DNA of 64,000 nt from Phycisphaeraceae bacterium (lineage in GTDB: Bacteria > Planctomycetota > Phycisphaerae > Phycisphaerales > Zrk34), in contig JANQQT010000020.1 in NCBI GenBank assembly GCA_028284925.1, forward strand, positions 1 through 64,000, written 5' to 3'. How positions within the stretch are numbered: position 1 is the stretch's first letter; each line of letters opens with the position of its first letter. A program made the position numbers and the translations under genes. Positions 36,393 to 45,706 of this stretch are shown piece by piece. The notes under the pieces are model-generated. The model was not told where the DNA came from. It worked only from the letters and a program-made list of their open reading frames with translations, and made no database searches.

Positions 36393-36875
36393 TTAGTTCC
36401 GTTTTTCCATCAGTGTGATAACATTAATCTTTGAAACACCCGCTTGGACAATCGCTTTCATCACGGGCTGCACGTTGACATAGTGAATACGAAAATCACT
36501 CCGTAGGTCGACTTCCAGTTTCTTTCCTTCATCGTCCGCAAACTTCTTTTCCTTTTCGATCAGGGCTGTGAGTTTTTCGTATTCGTTCGTTTTGATTCGT
36601 GAAATACCCACGCGAAGCTCGCCGACATCGCCACTCTCATCAAACTTACTGGTATCGCTTTGTTTGCGAGGGGGAACAATATTGACGACGATACGCTTGC
36701 GTTTACCGGTAATTTCCGCCTGGGGCTCTTCTGGTGCCGGCGGAACGAGCTCGGGAAGTTCAGCGGTGGTGAAGTTGGTCACAAGGATGAAGAAAATGAT
36801 CAACTGAAACACAATATCCATCATGGATGTCATGTTGAGCTGTATCGGTGAAGGTTCTCTTCGTTTGGTTTTCAT
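36393..36875 (-). CDS. ExbD/TolR-family biopolymer transport protein (first copy)
   Basis: A 160-residue protein with a basic N terminus, one membrane helix (MTSMMDIVFQLIIFFILV) carrying the conserved Asp, and a C-terminal periplasmic domain ending VSKINVITLMEKRN. It is encoded directly after the TolQ-like channel gene. The C-terminal half (DLRSDFRIHYVNVQPVMKAI) fits the ExbD fold of strands and helices that dock in the envelope. The gap to the second ExbD is short, so both may join the same complex as a heterodimer; this is inference. Confidence 0.92.
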   Translation of the reverse strand: MKTKRREPSPIQLNMTSMMDIVFQLIIFFILVTNFTTAELPELVPPAPEEPQAEITGKRKRIVVNIVPPRKQSDTSKFDESGDVGELRVGISRIKTNEYEKLTALIEKEKKFADDEGKKLEVDLRSDFRIHYVNVQPVMKAIVQAGVSKINVITLMEKRN

Positions 36876-36963
36876 GGCGCGTTTCCATCGAAAAGGTAGA
36901 TGGGAAATTCTTCTTACATCAAGCGACGCAACACGCCGCCGTTGACGAATGCGTCATGCCCGA

Positions 36964-37803
36964 TCAGGAGGGTCTTGGCTTCGGAGGAGCGGCAGGCTGA
37001 GGCTTGGGACCGGACGGCTTGGCGCCGCCACCACTTGACGAGCCGCCGGCAGCGGTCTTCTTCGCACCAGGAGCGAACTGGCTAATCAACTCTTCGGATT
37101 GCACCATCACCTCGACCATGTTGCCGTCGATCTTGTTTCGAATCAACGCTGCAGCGGCAACCGCCGGAATACCAACGATCAGACCCCAGAACGTAGTGAC
37201 GAGAGCGGTGGAAATACCATCCGCCAAGTCGGCTGGATTGGGCTGGCCGCCTTTGGTCACGATCACCTGGAACGCCTCGATCATACCGTAAACCGTACCG
37301 AACAGACCGATCATCGGACCCACGGCACCTAGAACATTCAAAAGCTCGATAGATCGAACTCGTTTATTACCCAGAAGGTCGGCCTGTTCCTCAATGGCAC
37401 GCTCCATGGCGGCGTAACCGTTCGAAGCCTGCGAAAGAGTCGCGTGCATGACCTGACCGAAAGTCGTGTCATCCATCTCAGCAAACTCGATGGCATCGCG
37501 AAAGCGTTTCTCTTCGAGCAGATCGGCATAATGATCCACCGTGTCGCCAGGCATGATGTTGTCACTTCGATTTGCAAGTGCATACATAATGACCAACGCC
37601 ATCGTGACCATCGACATGAGGATAAGAATCCACAAGACGATCTTGCCAAGCGCGCTTCCCGACCAGAAGAACATTTTGAACGTGCTCTCTGTGGTGACCG
37701 TACCACTACCGTCACCCTGAGCTAACGCAGGACTCGCGAAGAACAGGACGAGGAAAAGGGCGGGCAGGATGACCCAGCACATTTGATTCAATCGTAGACG
37801 CAT
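36964..37803 (-). CDS. TolQ/ExbB/MotA-family proton channel subunit
   Basis: A 279-residue inner-membrane protein. An N-terminal signal-like helix ending ASPALAQG precedes the three typical helices: LGKIVLWILILMSMVTMALV, GAVGPMIGLFGTVYGMIEAF and ALVTTFWGLIVGIPAVAAAAL. GLFGTVYGMIEAF and the Thr residues of the last helix are hallmarks of TolQ/ExbB. The C terminus is a Gly/Pro/Lys-rich tail. AAGGAG precedes the ATG. It would form the stator pentamer around ExbD dimers and couple the ion gradient to work on the envelope. Confidence 0.94.
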   Translation of the reverse strand: MRLRLNQMCWVILPALFLVLFFASPALAQGDGSGTVTTESTFKMFFWSGSALGKIVLWILILMSMVTMALVIMYALANRSDNIMPGDTVDHYADLLEEKRFRDAIEFAEMDDTTFGQVMHATLSQASNGYAAMERAIEEQADLLGNKRVRSIELLNVLGAVGPMIGLFGTVYGMIEAFQVIVTKGGQPNPADLADGISTALVTTFWGLIVGIPAVAAAALIRNKIDGNMVEVMVQSEELISQFAPGAKKTAAGGSSSGGGAKPSGPKPQPAAPPKPRPS

Positions 37804-37892
37804 ACCGTCTCCTTGGATTTTTACACGGAGGTTAAGGGAAACAAACCAGGTTTTTCGTATTGGGAGTTGCCTGGTGTGGATTCATGGTGGGT

Positions 37893-38942
37893 TTACTTGA
37901 TCTTTTTCGCTTTGAGGGCCTCAAGCCGCGCTTTCATGTCTGCGGCGATCGAGGGTTCAGCGGTGATACCGGACGTTCTTAGCCCTCGTTCCCAAATGGT
38001 CTTGGCATGCTGAGGCTGCCCAAGAACCATAAAGGTCTTTCCCGCCTCAAGATGCGCCAACACCATCGTCTTCACGCTGGTTCTGGGGAAATGGACCACG
38101 ACTCGGAGATAAGCAATCGCCGCGTCTTTGTGCTGTTTTAGTGCCGCCAGACAATATCCTTTTTGAAGTAGCAGCTTGGACTGTGACCCCACGCCCGACT
38201 GCAAGTCCGCGTTTACCTTTTTCAACGCGTCGGCCGCCTTACCTTCGCTGATCATCTTCAGAATCTGATCCTGATTCGCTTCCGCGGATCGAATCAGAAC
38301 TCCCGCACCCCGCAATTTGGACTTCAATGGATCATTCTTGGGCGGCGCCAAACCTCTCGCACGACGTGCCAGTGACTTCAGCATTGCGCGAACAGTGGCA
38401 TCTCCCACTGCCGCAGCTTCGTCTTCGATCTGTTTGGCAACCTGCGCCTGTTGCGCTTCCGTTGCAGGCTTTTTGGTCGGCGCAGCTAACTTCACTAATT
38501 CAGACTGACTCACCTGCACAAGGGAAGCAAACCTTGCATATGCTTCGGAAATCTTGTTTGCCCGCTCCAAAGCTACGACCAGCTTGGCGCCATAGATGAT
38601 TTTCAGGTACTTCTCGGACTCCGTGGCATCCGTATACACCTTCTCATACTGAGCCGCGGCCGTCGCATAATCCTTGGCCTCAAAAGCCTTGTCCCCAGCA
38701 TCCAGTTGGGGGTATTTTTCCAGCCGAACCGCCTCAATTGACTCAAGGTACACCGAGCGTTCACCGGCCACTGATTCGTAAACCAGCTTACCATCGCGAA
38801 TGGACTTGATGCGCACCTTGTATTTGACGCCCTTGACAATGATTGTCTGAGCGGCGGCCGACTCGACGAAACAAACCGCCGCAAGCAGCATTACGATAAG
38901 AATGACTGGACTGTACCTCATTCGCCTCTCGTCTCTCATCAT
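37893..38942 (-). CDS. Secreted repeat protein translated in coupling with the VWA protein
   Basis: A 349-residue protein whose ATG (38942) overlaps the TGA of the VWA gene as ATGA, so translation is probably coupled. A signal peptide ends SAAAQ. A small beta-rich domain follows (IIVKGVKYKVRIKSIRDGKLVY), then TPR-like helices (FEAKDYATAAAQYEKVY and ALKQHKDAAIAYLRVVVHFP). The overall form fits a periplasmic or membrane-associated adaptor. Family is not known. Its position between the VWA protein and the TolQ-like channel suggests it belongs to the same machine. Confidence 0.85.
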   Translation of the reverse strand: MMRDERRMRYSPVILIVMLLAAVCFVESAAAQTIIVKGVKYKVRIKSIRDGKLVYESVAGERSVYLESIEAVRLEKYPQLDAGDKAFEAKDYATAAAQYEKVYTDATESEKYLKIIYGAKLVVALERANKISEAYARFASLVQVSQSELVKLAAPTKKPATEAQQAQVAKQIEDEAAAVGDATVRAMLKSLARRARGLAPPKNDPLKSKLRGAGVLIRSAEANQDQILKMISEGKAADALKKVNADLQSGVGSQSKLLLQKGYCLAALKQHKDAAIAYLRVVVHFPRTSVKTMVLAHLEAGKTFMVLGQPQHAKTIWERGLRTSGITAEPSIAADMKARLEALKAKKIK

Positions 38943-40027
38943 CTTCCCACTTCCGATGGATCAACAAACTTGTAAGTTCCGCCATGCCCTTTGGCGATGT
39001 CACGTAGCGTGTTAAGCGGATCCGGGTAAAGAAACTGAATCGTGTTAATTTTGGCTTTACGTCCTTTAACACCGGGCGTATTCAGTTTTGCAACCGTATC
39101 AAGCAGTTCATTACGATTGACTTCATACTTGCCGCGACCCGTAATGTTATCAGAAAGTATAAACATCAACTGAGGACGCGGCTGCAACTGCAACGCTGAC
39201 TTGATGGCCTCAACGGGGTTCGTCTGACCTCGTGGGACAATGTCATCCCCATCAAGCCAGTGCATGACCGCTTGTTTGTTAGCATCCGTCAACGTAATCC
39301 ATGAATTTCGATTTCCTCCAACCGGACAACGCAACGCTGCCCCATTTTGGAAGAAATAGATTTGCGTACGCTGTGGCTCGCGCATCCCCCGCAGCGTGTT
39401 CTTTAACTCCGCAATCACAAAAGGCATGGTATCGATCAATGAGCCTGAGGCGTCCACCACAAACACAATGTCATTCGCATTGCCTCCCGTACCATAAAAG
39501 TTCGCACCGATCCCGCCGCCCTTGCCGTTGTTAGCGCCATATGGCGCTAACTTACCTCCGCCCCCACCGCCGCTATTTCCTATCAACGCCTGGGTTGTAT
39601 CCAGTTCGCTCTTCTTATTATTAGGTGTCTCAGTCTCACTGGTATTCTCAGCCTCAACTTTCTGTTTATTCTGCTGTTTTTGCTGTTCCTTGTCCTGCGA
39701 TTCAGCAAGTGAACCACCGGGGTTCTGGCTCAGTTTTGCGACAGGGATAATGTCCTCCGGATCCTTCTCCGGGACTTTCCAGATTTTCCAGATCAGGAAC
39801 ATTGCCAATACCATTACGGCCACGTGCGCCAAGAGTGAAATCATCCAAGGCATAACGACCTTCATGACATCGTTCACCTCACCCACTACCCCTTCATCTT
39901 CCTCATCGTCAAATTCATCCTCATCATCAATATCCGGGGCCGTCGAACTACTTGGAGCAGGCTTGGAGGAAGAAGGGCGCGGGGGATTACCAGGACCGGG
40001 TTGATCTGCAAAGAGCCAAAACCACAT
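38939..40027 (-). CDS. VWA-domain inner-membrane protein, first gene of the ExbB/ExbD cluster
   Basis: A 362-residue protein. A Pro/Ser-rich then very acidic N terminus (residues about 10-48) precedes one membrane helix at about 61-83. Next comes a Gln/Lys-rich segment and a poly-Gly linker (about 100-180). The von Willebrand type A domain starts near residue 187. Its metal-ion-dependent adhesion site is complete: D192-x-S194-x-S196, the Thr of GQTNP, and the Asp of FILSDN. AGGAGGTC before the ATG is a strong ribosome-binding site. The domain would sit in the periplasm and bind a ligand through a divalent metal. As first gene it may define the cluster's promoter. Confidence 0.92.
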   Translation of the reverse strand: MWFWLFADQPGPGNPPRPSSSKPAPSSSTAPDIDDEDEFDDEEDEGVVGEVNDVMKVVMPWMISLLAHVAVMVLAMFLIWKIWKVPEKDPEDIIPVAKLSQNPGGSLAESQDKEQQKQQNKQKVEAENTSETETPNNKKSELDTTQALIGNSGGGGGGKLAPYGANNGKGGGIGANFYGTGGNANDIVFVVDASGSLIDTMPFVIAELKNTLRGMREPQRTQIYFFQNGAALRCPVGGNRNSWITLTDANKQAVMHWLDGDDIVPRGQTNPVEAIKSALQLQPRPQLMFILSDNITGRGKYEVNRNELLDTVAKLNTPGVKGRKAKINTIQFLYPDPLNTLRDIAKGHGGTYKFVDPSEVGR

Positions 40028-40558
40028 AATGTAGACCTCCTGTACGGGTCGCCGAGCGACGCGGGTGACGCGCCAAAAGCAGATTTCGACCTAATCCATG
40101 CCCACCATTTCCATTCAAGGCGATATTGAACGAAATATGGGTGCAAAAGTCAAGTTCTGCGTTATTTTGCGGCGCGGATTTACGTTTTATACGCCGGACG
40201 ATCGTTTCACGTGCAAGATCGATCCTGTCCGACGCCTCGGCCACGTCATTTTACAATGATCGGCCGAATTTTCCCACATTTTTGTGGGCAGGCGGGCAAG
40301 ATATACGGCTCATCGATTTCAAATTCAAGCGAGATCAGAATCACCGACCGTAAGGGCAACCCCCTTTGATGGGTACTAACCCGTCGTGTTTCGATCGTCC
40401 AATACGGGCTTAACTCCAAGGGAATTTCGTGGAAATTCCGGGAGATGATGGTTTGGACGCGTGAACACAAGGTTGGTTCCGGTTTGGATCACGATATTTT
40501 TTACAATTTGATCCAAAAATAGGACGGGGTCGGACGTACCTGGCACTGACTGTTTACG
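40028..40558. other. Intergenic region upstream of the VWA cluster
   Basis: About 530 bases without a supported gene. It must hold the promoter of the ExbB/ExbD/VWA cluster and the 3' end of the DUF1552 transcript. Two hairpins are visible: CCCACA-TTTT-TGTGGG at 40273-40288, and a 9-bp inverted repeat TTTGGATCA/TGATCCAAA at 40483-40517 with a 17-base spacer. Neither has a T tract in the required direction, so they are not standard terminators. The AT-rich spacer of the second could be an operator. Confidence 0.45.
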
Positions 40559-41911
40559 TCAGGCCAATAAGTCGTTCACCAGGCCTGCGCTGTCGGCAAA
40601 CCGGCCTCTCTTAACCCCCATCGCCTTTGCCTGTGTAAGCCAGAGATTCGCCAAAGGCGTCTTATCCCGACAATGCAAGTGCCCGAGGCTTTTTAACCGC
40701 CCTCCGCCCCCGCCCGCTACGACTATCGGCAGATCGTTATATTGATGCGTCGCTCCGTCGCCCAGACCTGAACCGTAGGTAAAAATGGTATTGTCCAACA
40801 GTGATGTCCCATTCGACTCCTTGATTCCGTCCATCTTTTCCAGCAGATATGCGAATTGCTGCATATGAAAACGGTCTACCTTGAGCAAATTCTTCGTGTG
40901 CTTCTTCTGATTGTGGGACATGCCGTGATGACTCATAGGTTTCTTGAACAAACCGTCAAACATATAGGGTGTATCCCATCGCTCTGGACCGACCATAAAC
41001 GTTGCCACATTCGTCAAGCCAGTCTGTAGAGCAACGACCATTAGATCGCCCATGAGCCGAATATACTCTCCTCGCGGCAGACGAGCGGCGACCGGCTCCT
41101 TAAAAGGCACCTTCGCAATGGAGCTTTTGACCTTCTCCATCCTGTCCATTCGCTGCTCGATTGCGCGAATAGCTTCAAAATACTCCGCAAACTTTTTCTG
41201 ATCATCCGAGCCCAACTCGCGCCTTAATGACCGGGCGTCTTCAAGAACGAGGTCCGTAATGTTCCGGAATTTCTTGTCTTCCTTCGTGCTGAACAACCTT
41301 CGATACGCTTTGCGCGGATCGCGCATCGATGGCGCCACATGCCCGGTTCCGTACCAAGAAACATTGTCAAAGTGAATAGACTCTTTGTTATCCCGATGAC
41401 TGTTGCAACTGAACTCCAGCGTGCGGAATGGGGAATCCTTACCCACGTAATCCGCTACGATGTGATCCAACGTCCTATCCAGAGGCCATGCGGAATTTCT
41501 TATGGAATACGGTGCGGCACTGCTCAAAAAGCACGATGCACACTGAGAATGGACATCTACACCATTCTGATAGGTCCGGTCCATACCGGTGATGAGCGTG
41601 ACCTTGTTTTTCATCTTCACCAACGGCTTGAGCGTCGGCGTCAGATTCAATGGCTGAGGCCCCAGCTTCAATTTCGCACCCTCAACCGCAGGCGTCGACG
41701 GACCCTGAAAAGCCGGAATCGGTACTTTCTCTTCCTTTGGAAAGAAACCGCTACGCACGACGCCGATCGGCACATAGAAGAACGCCAGTCGCTGTGCAGG
41801 GGAGGTGGCAGCAACGACTTCCGCTGGAGCCGCGAGACTTTCAAGATTCGGCAACGCGAGCATCGCGCCTCCTGCCCCCTGTAAAAACATACGTCTCGAA
41901 AAGGCCTTCAT
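40559..41911 (-). CDS. DUF1552 domain protein (Tat signal)
   Basis: A 450-residue member of the planctomycete DUF1552 family, related to DUF1501/sulfatase-like proteins. The N terminus SRRMFLQGAGGAMLALP is a twin-arginine signal. Conserved blocks are FFYVPIGVVRSGFFP, TLITGMDRTYQNGVDVHSQ and MSHHGMSHNQKK. The start ATG overlaps the stop TAA of the upstream DUF1592-type gene as TAATG, so the two are translated together. These pairs are thought to act on the outside of the cytoplasmic membrane; their reaction is not established. Confidence 0.93.
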   Translation of the reverse strand: MKAFSRRMFLQGAGGAMLALPNLESLAAPAEVVAATSPAQRLAFFYVPIGVVRSGFFPKEEKVPIPAFQGPSTPAVEGAKLKLGPQPLNLTPTLKPLVKMKNKVTLITGMDRTYQNGVDVHSQCASCFLSSAAPYSIRNSAWPLDRTLDHIVADYVGKDSPFRTLEFSCNSHRDNKESIHFDNVSWYGTGHVAPSMRDPRKAYRRLFSTKEDKKFRNITDLVLEDARSLRRELGSDDQKKFAEYFEAIRAIEQRMDRMEKVKSSIAKVPFKEPVAARLPRGEYIRLMGDLMVVALQTGLTNVATFMVGPERWDTPYMFDGLFKKPMSHHGMSHNQKKHTKNLLKVDRFHMQQFAYLLEKMDGIKESNGTSLLDNTIFTYGSGLGDGATHQYNDLPIVVAGGGGGRLKSLGHLHCRDKTPLANLWLTQAKAMGVKRGRFADSAGLVNDLLA

Positions 41912-44016
41912 TACTCGCTTTCCTTCCTGGGATTGTACTTATGCAAGAATGGCCGGCTCAAAATTACATACTTGATCATTGGCCGCATCCGGTACTTTGC
42001 GGCAATTGTCCTACGCACAATCTTGGCGACCGCAGGATCATCCGCCGGCTCTAACTCACGCCCCAGAGCGTAAGATAGCAGATGTTTAGCAAAGGCCCGG
42101 GTAAATCGGTCTTTCTCAGCAAGAATCGCGTTTTTGAACTCCACAGGCGTAGAAAATTTATGCTTATTGAAGAGAACACCCCCTGAATCGACCTTTCTCC
42201 CGTTTTCGTACCGATCGCGCCACACACCCGTCGGACCATAATTTTCCAAAGCAAACCCCAGTGGATCGATTTTCGCATGGCATCCCCGGCAATCCTCACG
42301 TTTGCGATGCAATTCAAGCCTCTCTCGAAGGGTCATTTTTGCCGAATCGGGCGTATTGGCTTCAGGCAAAGGCGGAACATCCGCTGGGGGAGGTTTCGGT
42401 GGGTTATTAAATATCACCGTCGAAATCCACGCCCCGCGCGTTATCGGTTTTGTACGGCCAGGGCCGGATGTCATTGTCATTACCGCTGCATTGGTAATCA
42501 CACCCCCCTGCCGTCGATCCTTGATCGGCACGCGACGAAACGGAATCACCACCGGCGAACCGGAGTTGCCGCGTCCCTTGGCAAACCAGGTTTCCAGCAA
42601 TCTACTTCGATAGGTAAATTTCGGATCAATCAGCTCGATAATCGAACGATTTTCAACGTAAATCGTTTCGAAAACCAACAACGGTTCGAGAGCCATGTGC
42701 ATGCTGGCCATGTATTTACCAAAATAAAACCCCTTGAACCGCTTTCGGTTCGGCAGGGATGAGATAATCCGGTCCAGTTGAAGCCACTGGGTGGGGAAAT
42801 TGTCACAGAAACGCTTCATCCGACGGTCATTCAACATACGATCTAACTGCCCATTCAGCACTTTCGGGTCGCGCAGCTTTCTTTCAGCGGCGAGTTTTAA
42901 CAAGGTCTGATCCGGAATACTTCCCCACAGAAAAAACGATAAGCGCGAGGCCAACTCAAAATCATCCAGTTGCTCCACCTTTGCAGTCACTCCCGCCTGA
43001 TCGAAAAGGTATAGAAAACGCGGTGACGCCAAAACTCCTGACACTGCGGTTTTCATGCTTTCCGTAAAGGATTCGCCAGACTTGATCTGTGATAGGACGA
43101 AATCCACATAACGCTCAAGCGTGGTCTCGTTCACTATCCGTCGAAACGCACGTGTAAGGAACAGTCTTAGCCGCCGCCTAACCACCGCCTCTATCTTTTC
43201 ATCGTCCTTTGGCTGCGCAAACAAAACGCCCCATTTTCCACACGTCTTCGGTCCAAAATCACGGCTATCCACTATCGAACGGCTGAGCTTGAGAAAGGCC
43301 TCCATCAAATAAGGCGACATTGAAAGATGATCACCCCGATTGTCAAAACCGTGTTCCGCTCTTAGATCCTGTGGAAACGGTCCCACCCCTGCAAGCCGAC
43401 GTTCAATCAATTGCGATTTCCCCAACGGACGATTCCCAACCCTTAACGTTCCAGGCATCTTCCCGATATCCGGACGAAAATAATTGCCGTATTCCCGCAT
43501 GATGCTCTCGGGCAAGGGGAAAATCGTTACCTTCATATCCAAGAGATCACCCACCGCGTTGCTGTACTGAAACCGATTCATCCGTCGAATGGGCGTGCGC
43601 GGAATTGCTTTCTGTGCGTCGACTGCGGCGTGGAGCATCGTGCGAAGCCCCAAAACCAGCTTCTTTCGCCTGGAATCCTCCAGAGGCCTTTCCTTCTCCG
43701 GTGGCATGTCGCCGAAATCCAATGCCTCGATTAATTTCTTCATGAGTTTTGGACTTCGAGATAGATCTTCCCCACTCTTAATCTTCGAAAGATCAACCTT
43801 CCCCTTTACTTTGCCCTTTTCGCCATGACACTTAATGCAGTTTTGGATAAAGGTTGGTCTGAGTAAGTCATCAAATGTATTTTCAGCCAAAGCATGATAG
43901 CCAACCAGATAGAGGAACAAAGGTAAGGTCCGCCAAGGCCATCTCGTGTGGCCTTTCAAACGGCGCCGGTTGGAAGAGCGTTTCTCCTGGCAAACTGACC
44001 TTATCAGCCTCCGCAT
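41911..44016 (-). CDS. DUF1592-family cytochrome-type protein (DUF1587/1592/1588/1585)
   Basis: A 701-residue protein from ATG 44016, with GAGG ten bases upstream (a TTG at 44022 would add two residues). A basic N terminus is followed by a signal or anchor helix (LPLFLYLVGYHALA). A cytochrome-like CIKCH motif follows near residue 60, then DUF1587 (RRMNRFQYSNAVGDLLDM), DUF1592 (LASRLSFFLWGSIPDQTLL), DUF1588 (GVITNAAVMTMTS) and DUF1585 at the end. A second CRGCH motif lies in LHRKREDCRGCHAKIDPLGF. The order is typical of planctomycete proteins of about 700-900 residues. It overlaps the DUF1552 gene and is probably its partner. Confidence 0.92.
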   Translation of the reverse strand: MRRLIRSVCQEKRSSNRRRLKGHTRWPWRTLPLFLYLVGYHALAENTFDDLLRPTFIQNCIKCHGEKGKVKGKVDLSKIKSGEDLSRSPKLMKKLIEALDFGDMPPEKERPLEDSRRKKLVLGLRTMLHAAVDAQKAIPRTPIRRMNRFQYSNAVGDLLDMKVTIFPLPESIMREYGNYFRPDIGKMPGTLRVGNRPLGKSQLIERRLAGVGPFPQDLRAEHGFDNRGDHLSMSPYLMEAFLKLSRSIVDSRDFGPKTCGKWGVLFAQPKDDEKIEAVVRRRLRLFLTRAFRRIVNETTLERYVDFVLSQIKSGESFTESMKTAVSGVLASPRFLYLFDQAGVTAKVEQLDDFELASRLSFFLWGSIPDQTLLKLAAERKLRDPKVLNGQLDRMLNDRRMKRFCDNFPTQWLQLDRIISSLPNRKRFKGFYFGKYMASMHMALEPLLVFETIYVENRSIIELIDPKFTYRSRLLETWFAKGRGNSGSPVVIPFRRVPIKDRRQGGVITNAAVMTMTSGPGRTKPITRGAWISTVIFNNPPKPPPADVPPLPEANTPDSAKMTLRERLELHRKREDCRGCHAKIDPLGFALENYGPTGVWRDRYENGRKVDSGGVLFNKHKFSTPVEFKNAILAEKDRFTRAFAKHLLSYALGRELEPADDPAVAKIVRRTIAAKYRMRPMIKYVILSRPFLHKYNPRKESE

Positions 44017-44280
44017 TACCAAAAAACCTCGTTATTGACCCTTGTGAGACCTGAAAGAAACGCATTCCGGCCGAAAAGGTGGATATATGTGAGCTTATCT
44101 TATGATACCACCCATTGATAACCCCAACAAACGTTTTTCCCTTGCACTAGGGAACCCTTGATATGTGTTCGATCCCGAAAGGCATAATCGACGGGATTGT
44201 AAGACGCACGTGCCGCCGCTTTATTTTATTGCCCGATACGTGTACGATCCGGGCGGACAAACCTGCTGGAGCTTTCTTGC

Positions 44281-44883
44281 ATGCCACTCGACCATCCACG
44301 AAATACCACTAGAGAGAGAAGACTGACCACCTTCTCATTGCGACTGTTCGTTGGCCTAGTCGGCATACTCTCGTTGACCGGTTGCGTGTCCATGAAACCA
44401 AGCCTTCCCAAGCTTCCAAAAGTTCTTCAGAAACCCGAAACCGAGGTCGCGCGCGTTGATCTTGTCGAACGCAGCAATGAGGCATCTCGGTACTTCGTTA
44501 CCGTGATCCTCAAAAATCCCAACGACTATCCGCTCCCGCTGACACATGCTTCATATTCTCTTAAGGTGGCGGGCGGCATGTATGCGGGCGACACGGTCCC
44601 CAACGCCACACTCCCCGCCAATGGTACGGTAAGCGTTCAGTTTTCAGCCGCCGTCCCGGGTGGCGGCGAGGGTGCGTATGACACGAGCGGCTCGATCCAA
44701 ATTGTCCCGCCAGGCAAAATACGTGAGTTGATGTACGAGTTGGGCGTGCCCATTCCCCGTGTCGGGTTCAGCGGAACCGGCAATATTGTTACCGCGCTTA
44801 AACCCAAAAAAGAGTCCACCAAAATCGCTGGAAAGAATAATACCGATAAGACAAACGACGATGCTAAGTCGCCCTCCAACTAA
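44281..44883 (+). CDS. WHy/LEA2-domain lipoprotein
   Basis: A 200-residue protein with a lipoprotein signal: hydrophobic LFVGLVGILSLTGC, with the lipobox LTGC. Residues about 60-160 match the WHy (LEA type 2) fold, with LKNPNDYPLPLTHASYSLKVAGG at its centre, quoted here as LKNPNDYPLPLTH. The tail is Lys/Asn-rich. GGAG nine bases upstream supports the start. It is divergent from the DUF1592-type gene and overlaps or abuts the next gene. WHy lipoproteins are linked to envelope stress tolerance in other bacteria; a role here is not shown. Confidence 0.88.
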   Translation: MPLDHPRNTTRERRLTTFSLRLFVGLVGILSLTGCVSMKPSLPKLPKVLQKPETEVARVDLVERSNEASRYFVTVILKNPNDYPLPLTHASYSLKVAGGMYAGDTVPNATLPANGTVSVQFSAAVPGGGEGAYDTSGSIQIVPPGKIRELMYELGVPIPRVGFSGTGNIVTALKPKKESTKIAGKNNTDKTNDDAKSPSN

Positions 44884-45637
44884 TCGTCCCCCCGGAGGTT
44901 CAACTGACCGCGCAGAAAGTCCAACGCCAACCCGGAATGACGTGTCTTTACAGAAGCAATCACTTCACCTATCTCCAGATACTTCCAATCGCCAATGTGA
45001 CATCGTCATGTTTGACCTTGGAGGTGTATTGATCCGTATTGTCAGTGGCGTATCGGAAGCTTGCGAGGCGGCAGGTATTGAGGTCAGGAGTGATCCTTTA
45101 TCCGGCAAGTCTGCAAGAGAGTTGGTCGCGGCGAGCAACGCCTTGGAAGTTGGAGAAATCGAAGTAGACGACTTTGTGAATCTAATGGCAAAGCGAACGG
45201 ATTTCTCCATTGCCGAAGTAAGACGGATCGTTGATGTATGGTGTCTGGACATGCAGGATGGGGCGGAGGAACTGCTTGTCAACCTTGAGAACGCGGGTAT
45301 TCAGGCCGGATGTTTGTCCAACACAAACGCACGACACTGGGAGTTTTTAGATAATCAGGCAGGTGCCTTTGCCCCTTTGCAGCGATTGGACTTTCGTTAT
45401 GCCAGCCATCTGATCGGCGCGCGAAAACCCGATGATCGCCCTTATCAATATGTCGAGGAACAGACGGGGTTAAGCGGGAATGCGATTCTGTTCTTTGATG
45501 ACAAGCAGGAGAACCTCGACGCCGCCGCCCGGCGCGGCTGGCGGGTGGCACACGTCCATCAGGATTTTGATAAAGCAGGCACGGCCGTCGAGCAGATTCG
45601 CAAGTCCCTAATTATGCACGGAATTGAGATCACCTAG
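44861..45637 (+). CDS. HAD-superfamily phosphatase (YihX-like)
   Basis: A HAD hydrolase of about 258 residues from ATG 44861, overlapping the previous gene by 23 bases; the open frame extends to 44759, and a GTG at 44942 is another possible start. Motif I is MFDLGGVLIRI, with the nucleophile Asp; the second motif-I position is Gly, as in YihX-type sugar phosphatases. Motif II is LSNTN, motif III Lys is in GARKPDD, and motif IV is FFDDKQEN. It would dephosphorylate a small sugar or nucleotide phosphate. The first 45-50 residues have no domain look, so the true start is uncertain. Confidence 0.87.
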   Translation: MLSRPPTNRPPGGSTDRAESPTPTRNDVSLQKQSLHLSPDTSNRQCDIVMFDLGGVLIRIVSGVSEACEAAGIEVRSDPLSGKSARELVAASNALEVGEIEVDDFVNLMAKRTDFSIAEVRRIVDVWCLDMQDGAEELLVNLENAGIQAGCLSNTNARHWEFLDNQAGAFAPLQRLDFRYASHLIGARKPDDRPYQYVEEQTGLSGNAILFFDDKQENLDAAARRGWRVAHVHQDFDKAGTAVEQIRKSLIMHGIEIT

Positions 45638-45706
45638 CCTAACCGGACATGCAATTAGGGATTATGTGTTACCTATTGGGTATGATGCGTCTTTCCCAAA
45701 ATATGG

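Noticed and set aside
40273-40288. Hairpin CCCACA/TGTGGG as terminator
   Set aside because: No T run follows on either strand.
44172-44197. Inverted repeat ATCCCG/CGGGAT in the divergent region before the WHy lipoprotein
   Set aside because: Only six base pairs with a 14-base spacer; too short to claim an operator.
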